14,685 nt of DNA from CAZKCI01 sp964551475 (GTDB lineage Bacteria > Auribacterota > Erginobacteria > Erginobacterales > CAZKCI01): contig CAZKCI010000047.1 in NCBI GenBank assembly GCA_964551475.1, positions 1-14,685 of the forward strand, read 5' to 3'. The notes beneath the pieces were generated by a model. It saw nothing but the letters and a program-made list of their open reading frames with translations. It did not search any database and was not told where the DNA came from. Position numbers and translations under genes: made by a program. This document shows positions 14,455-14,685 of this stretch, piece by piece. The stretch's first letter is position 1. The number at the start of each line of letters is the position of its first letter.

Positions 14455-14529
14455 AACAGACGATTGAATGGGATGGAATAGGATCAGGATGGCCGGCTCA
14501 TCCTATTCAATCCTATTCGATCGTCTGTT
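14455..14529. repeat. Long imperfect inverted repeat (30-bp arms)
   Basis: The arm at 14455-14484 begins AACAGACGATTGAAT; the arm at 14500-14529 ends CGATCGTCTGTT. They match at 27 of 30 positions, and two of the three differences would still form G-U pairs in RNA. The loop is 15 bases (14485-14499). Each arm also carries a short internal repeat of the GGATNGAATAGGAT type. It lies upstream of the dehydrogenase gene, beyond the 48-base stretch 14407-14454, where nothing is seen. Confidence 0.85.
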
Positions 14530-14581
14530 GAATTTTAGACCGGCCTAGTGTGGTGTCACTAACACTGCTTTACAATAATAC

Positions 14582-14663
14582 TGTCATTGCGAGGAGCGAA
14601 GCGACGAAGCAATCTCTTGGGGCGCAAGCAATTGAGATTGCTTCGCTCTCGCTCGCAATGACA
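14582..14663. repeat. CATTGCGAG-type inverted repeat
   Basis: The left arm starts TGTCATTGCGAGGAGCGAAG (14582) and runs to AATCTC at 14616. The right arm, from GAGATTGCTTCGC (14634) to GCAATGACA (14663), is its imperfect complement; the left arm has a few extra bases near CGAC. The spacer is 17 bases. Elements of this wording are widespread in unrelated bacterial genomes as intergenic palindromes; that is general knowledge, and copies elsewhere in this genome are not visible here. The remaining bases to 14685 show no gene. Confidence 0.8.
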
Positions 14664-14685
14664 AATCCGGACAAGGTATTTCTGG

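Noticed and set aside
14541..14581. Possible insertion-sequence end or promoter around TAGTGTGGTGTCACTA
   Set aside because: Only five-base arms (TAGTG/CACTA) are present, no transposase is near, and the AT-rich TACAATAATA lacks a convincing -35 box at the right distance.

Overview
This is a GC-rich bacterial chromosome segment, dense with genes, using GTG and TTG starts alongside ATG. No rRNA, tRNA, CRISPR array, phage gene or intact transposase is visible. Secreted proteins built from short calcium-type FG-GAP/VCBS-like repeats, a clustered set of glycosyltransferases, and many short palindromic intergenic repeats all suggest an uncultivated environmental bacterium, perhaps of the Omnitrophota/PVC kind. 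That placement is inference only; no marker gene fixes the taxon.

Layout. Positions 2-4662 hold two secreted or surface proteins made of about 40-residue FG-GAP-like repeats. The first is cut by the left edge; the second carries a clan GH-A-type glycosidase domain. A threonine synthase gene (thrC) sits between them. Positions 4773-6497 encode a multi-spanning membrane protein resembling GT-C glycosyltransferases. It converges on a minus-strand pseudogene (6527-7062) that keeps the first membrane segments and the last TPR repeat of a TMTC-like protein; the middle is missing and the reading frame is broken.

Positions 7192-12237 are a polysaccharide assembly block on the plus strand: three GT4 glycosyltransferases followed by a polyprenyl-phosphate sugar-1-phosphate transferase. 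The last enzyme would load the first sugar onto undecaprenyl phosphate; the GT4 enzymes would extend the chain. No flippase, polymerase or export gene is in view, so the locus is probably larger or shares those parts with another site. Two small membrane proteins follow (a DUF486 protein and an unrecognised one), then an iron-type alcohol dehydrogenase on the minus strand.

The most unusual trait is between the genes. Most of the longer gaps hold their own short repeat or palindrome: GGTTC and GACTTCCG arrays, a 14-bp perfect tandem over the thrC stop, a GTAG-headed REP-like doublet, 10-bp-spaced ATTCGTG triplets (two copies in different gaps), a 30-bp-arm hairpin and a CATTGCGAG-type inverted repeat. 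Several run into the ends of genes. No wholly new multi-gene system could be demonstrated. The best candidates for follow-up are the repeat-fused glycosidase, the REP-like doublet with the wider repeat population, and the internally deleted TMTC-like pseudogene.
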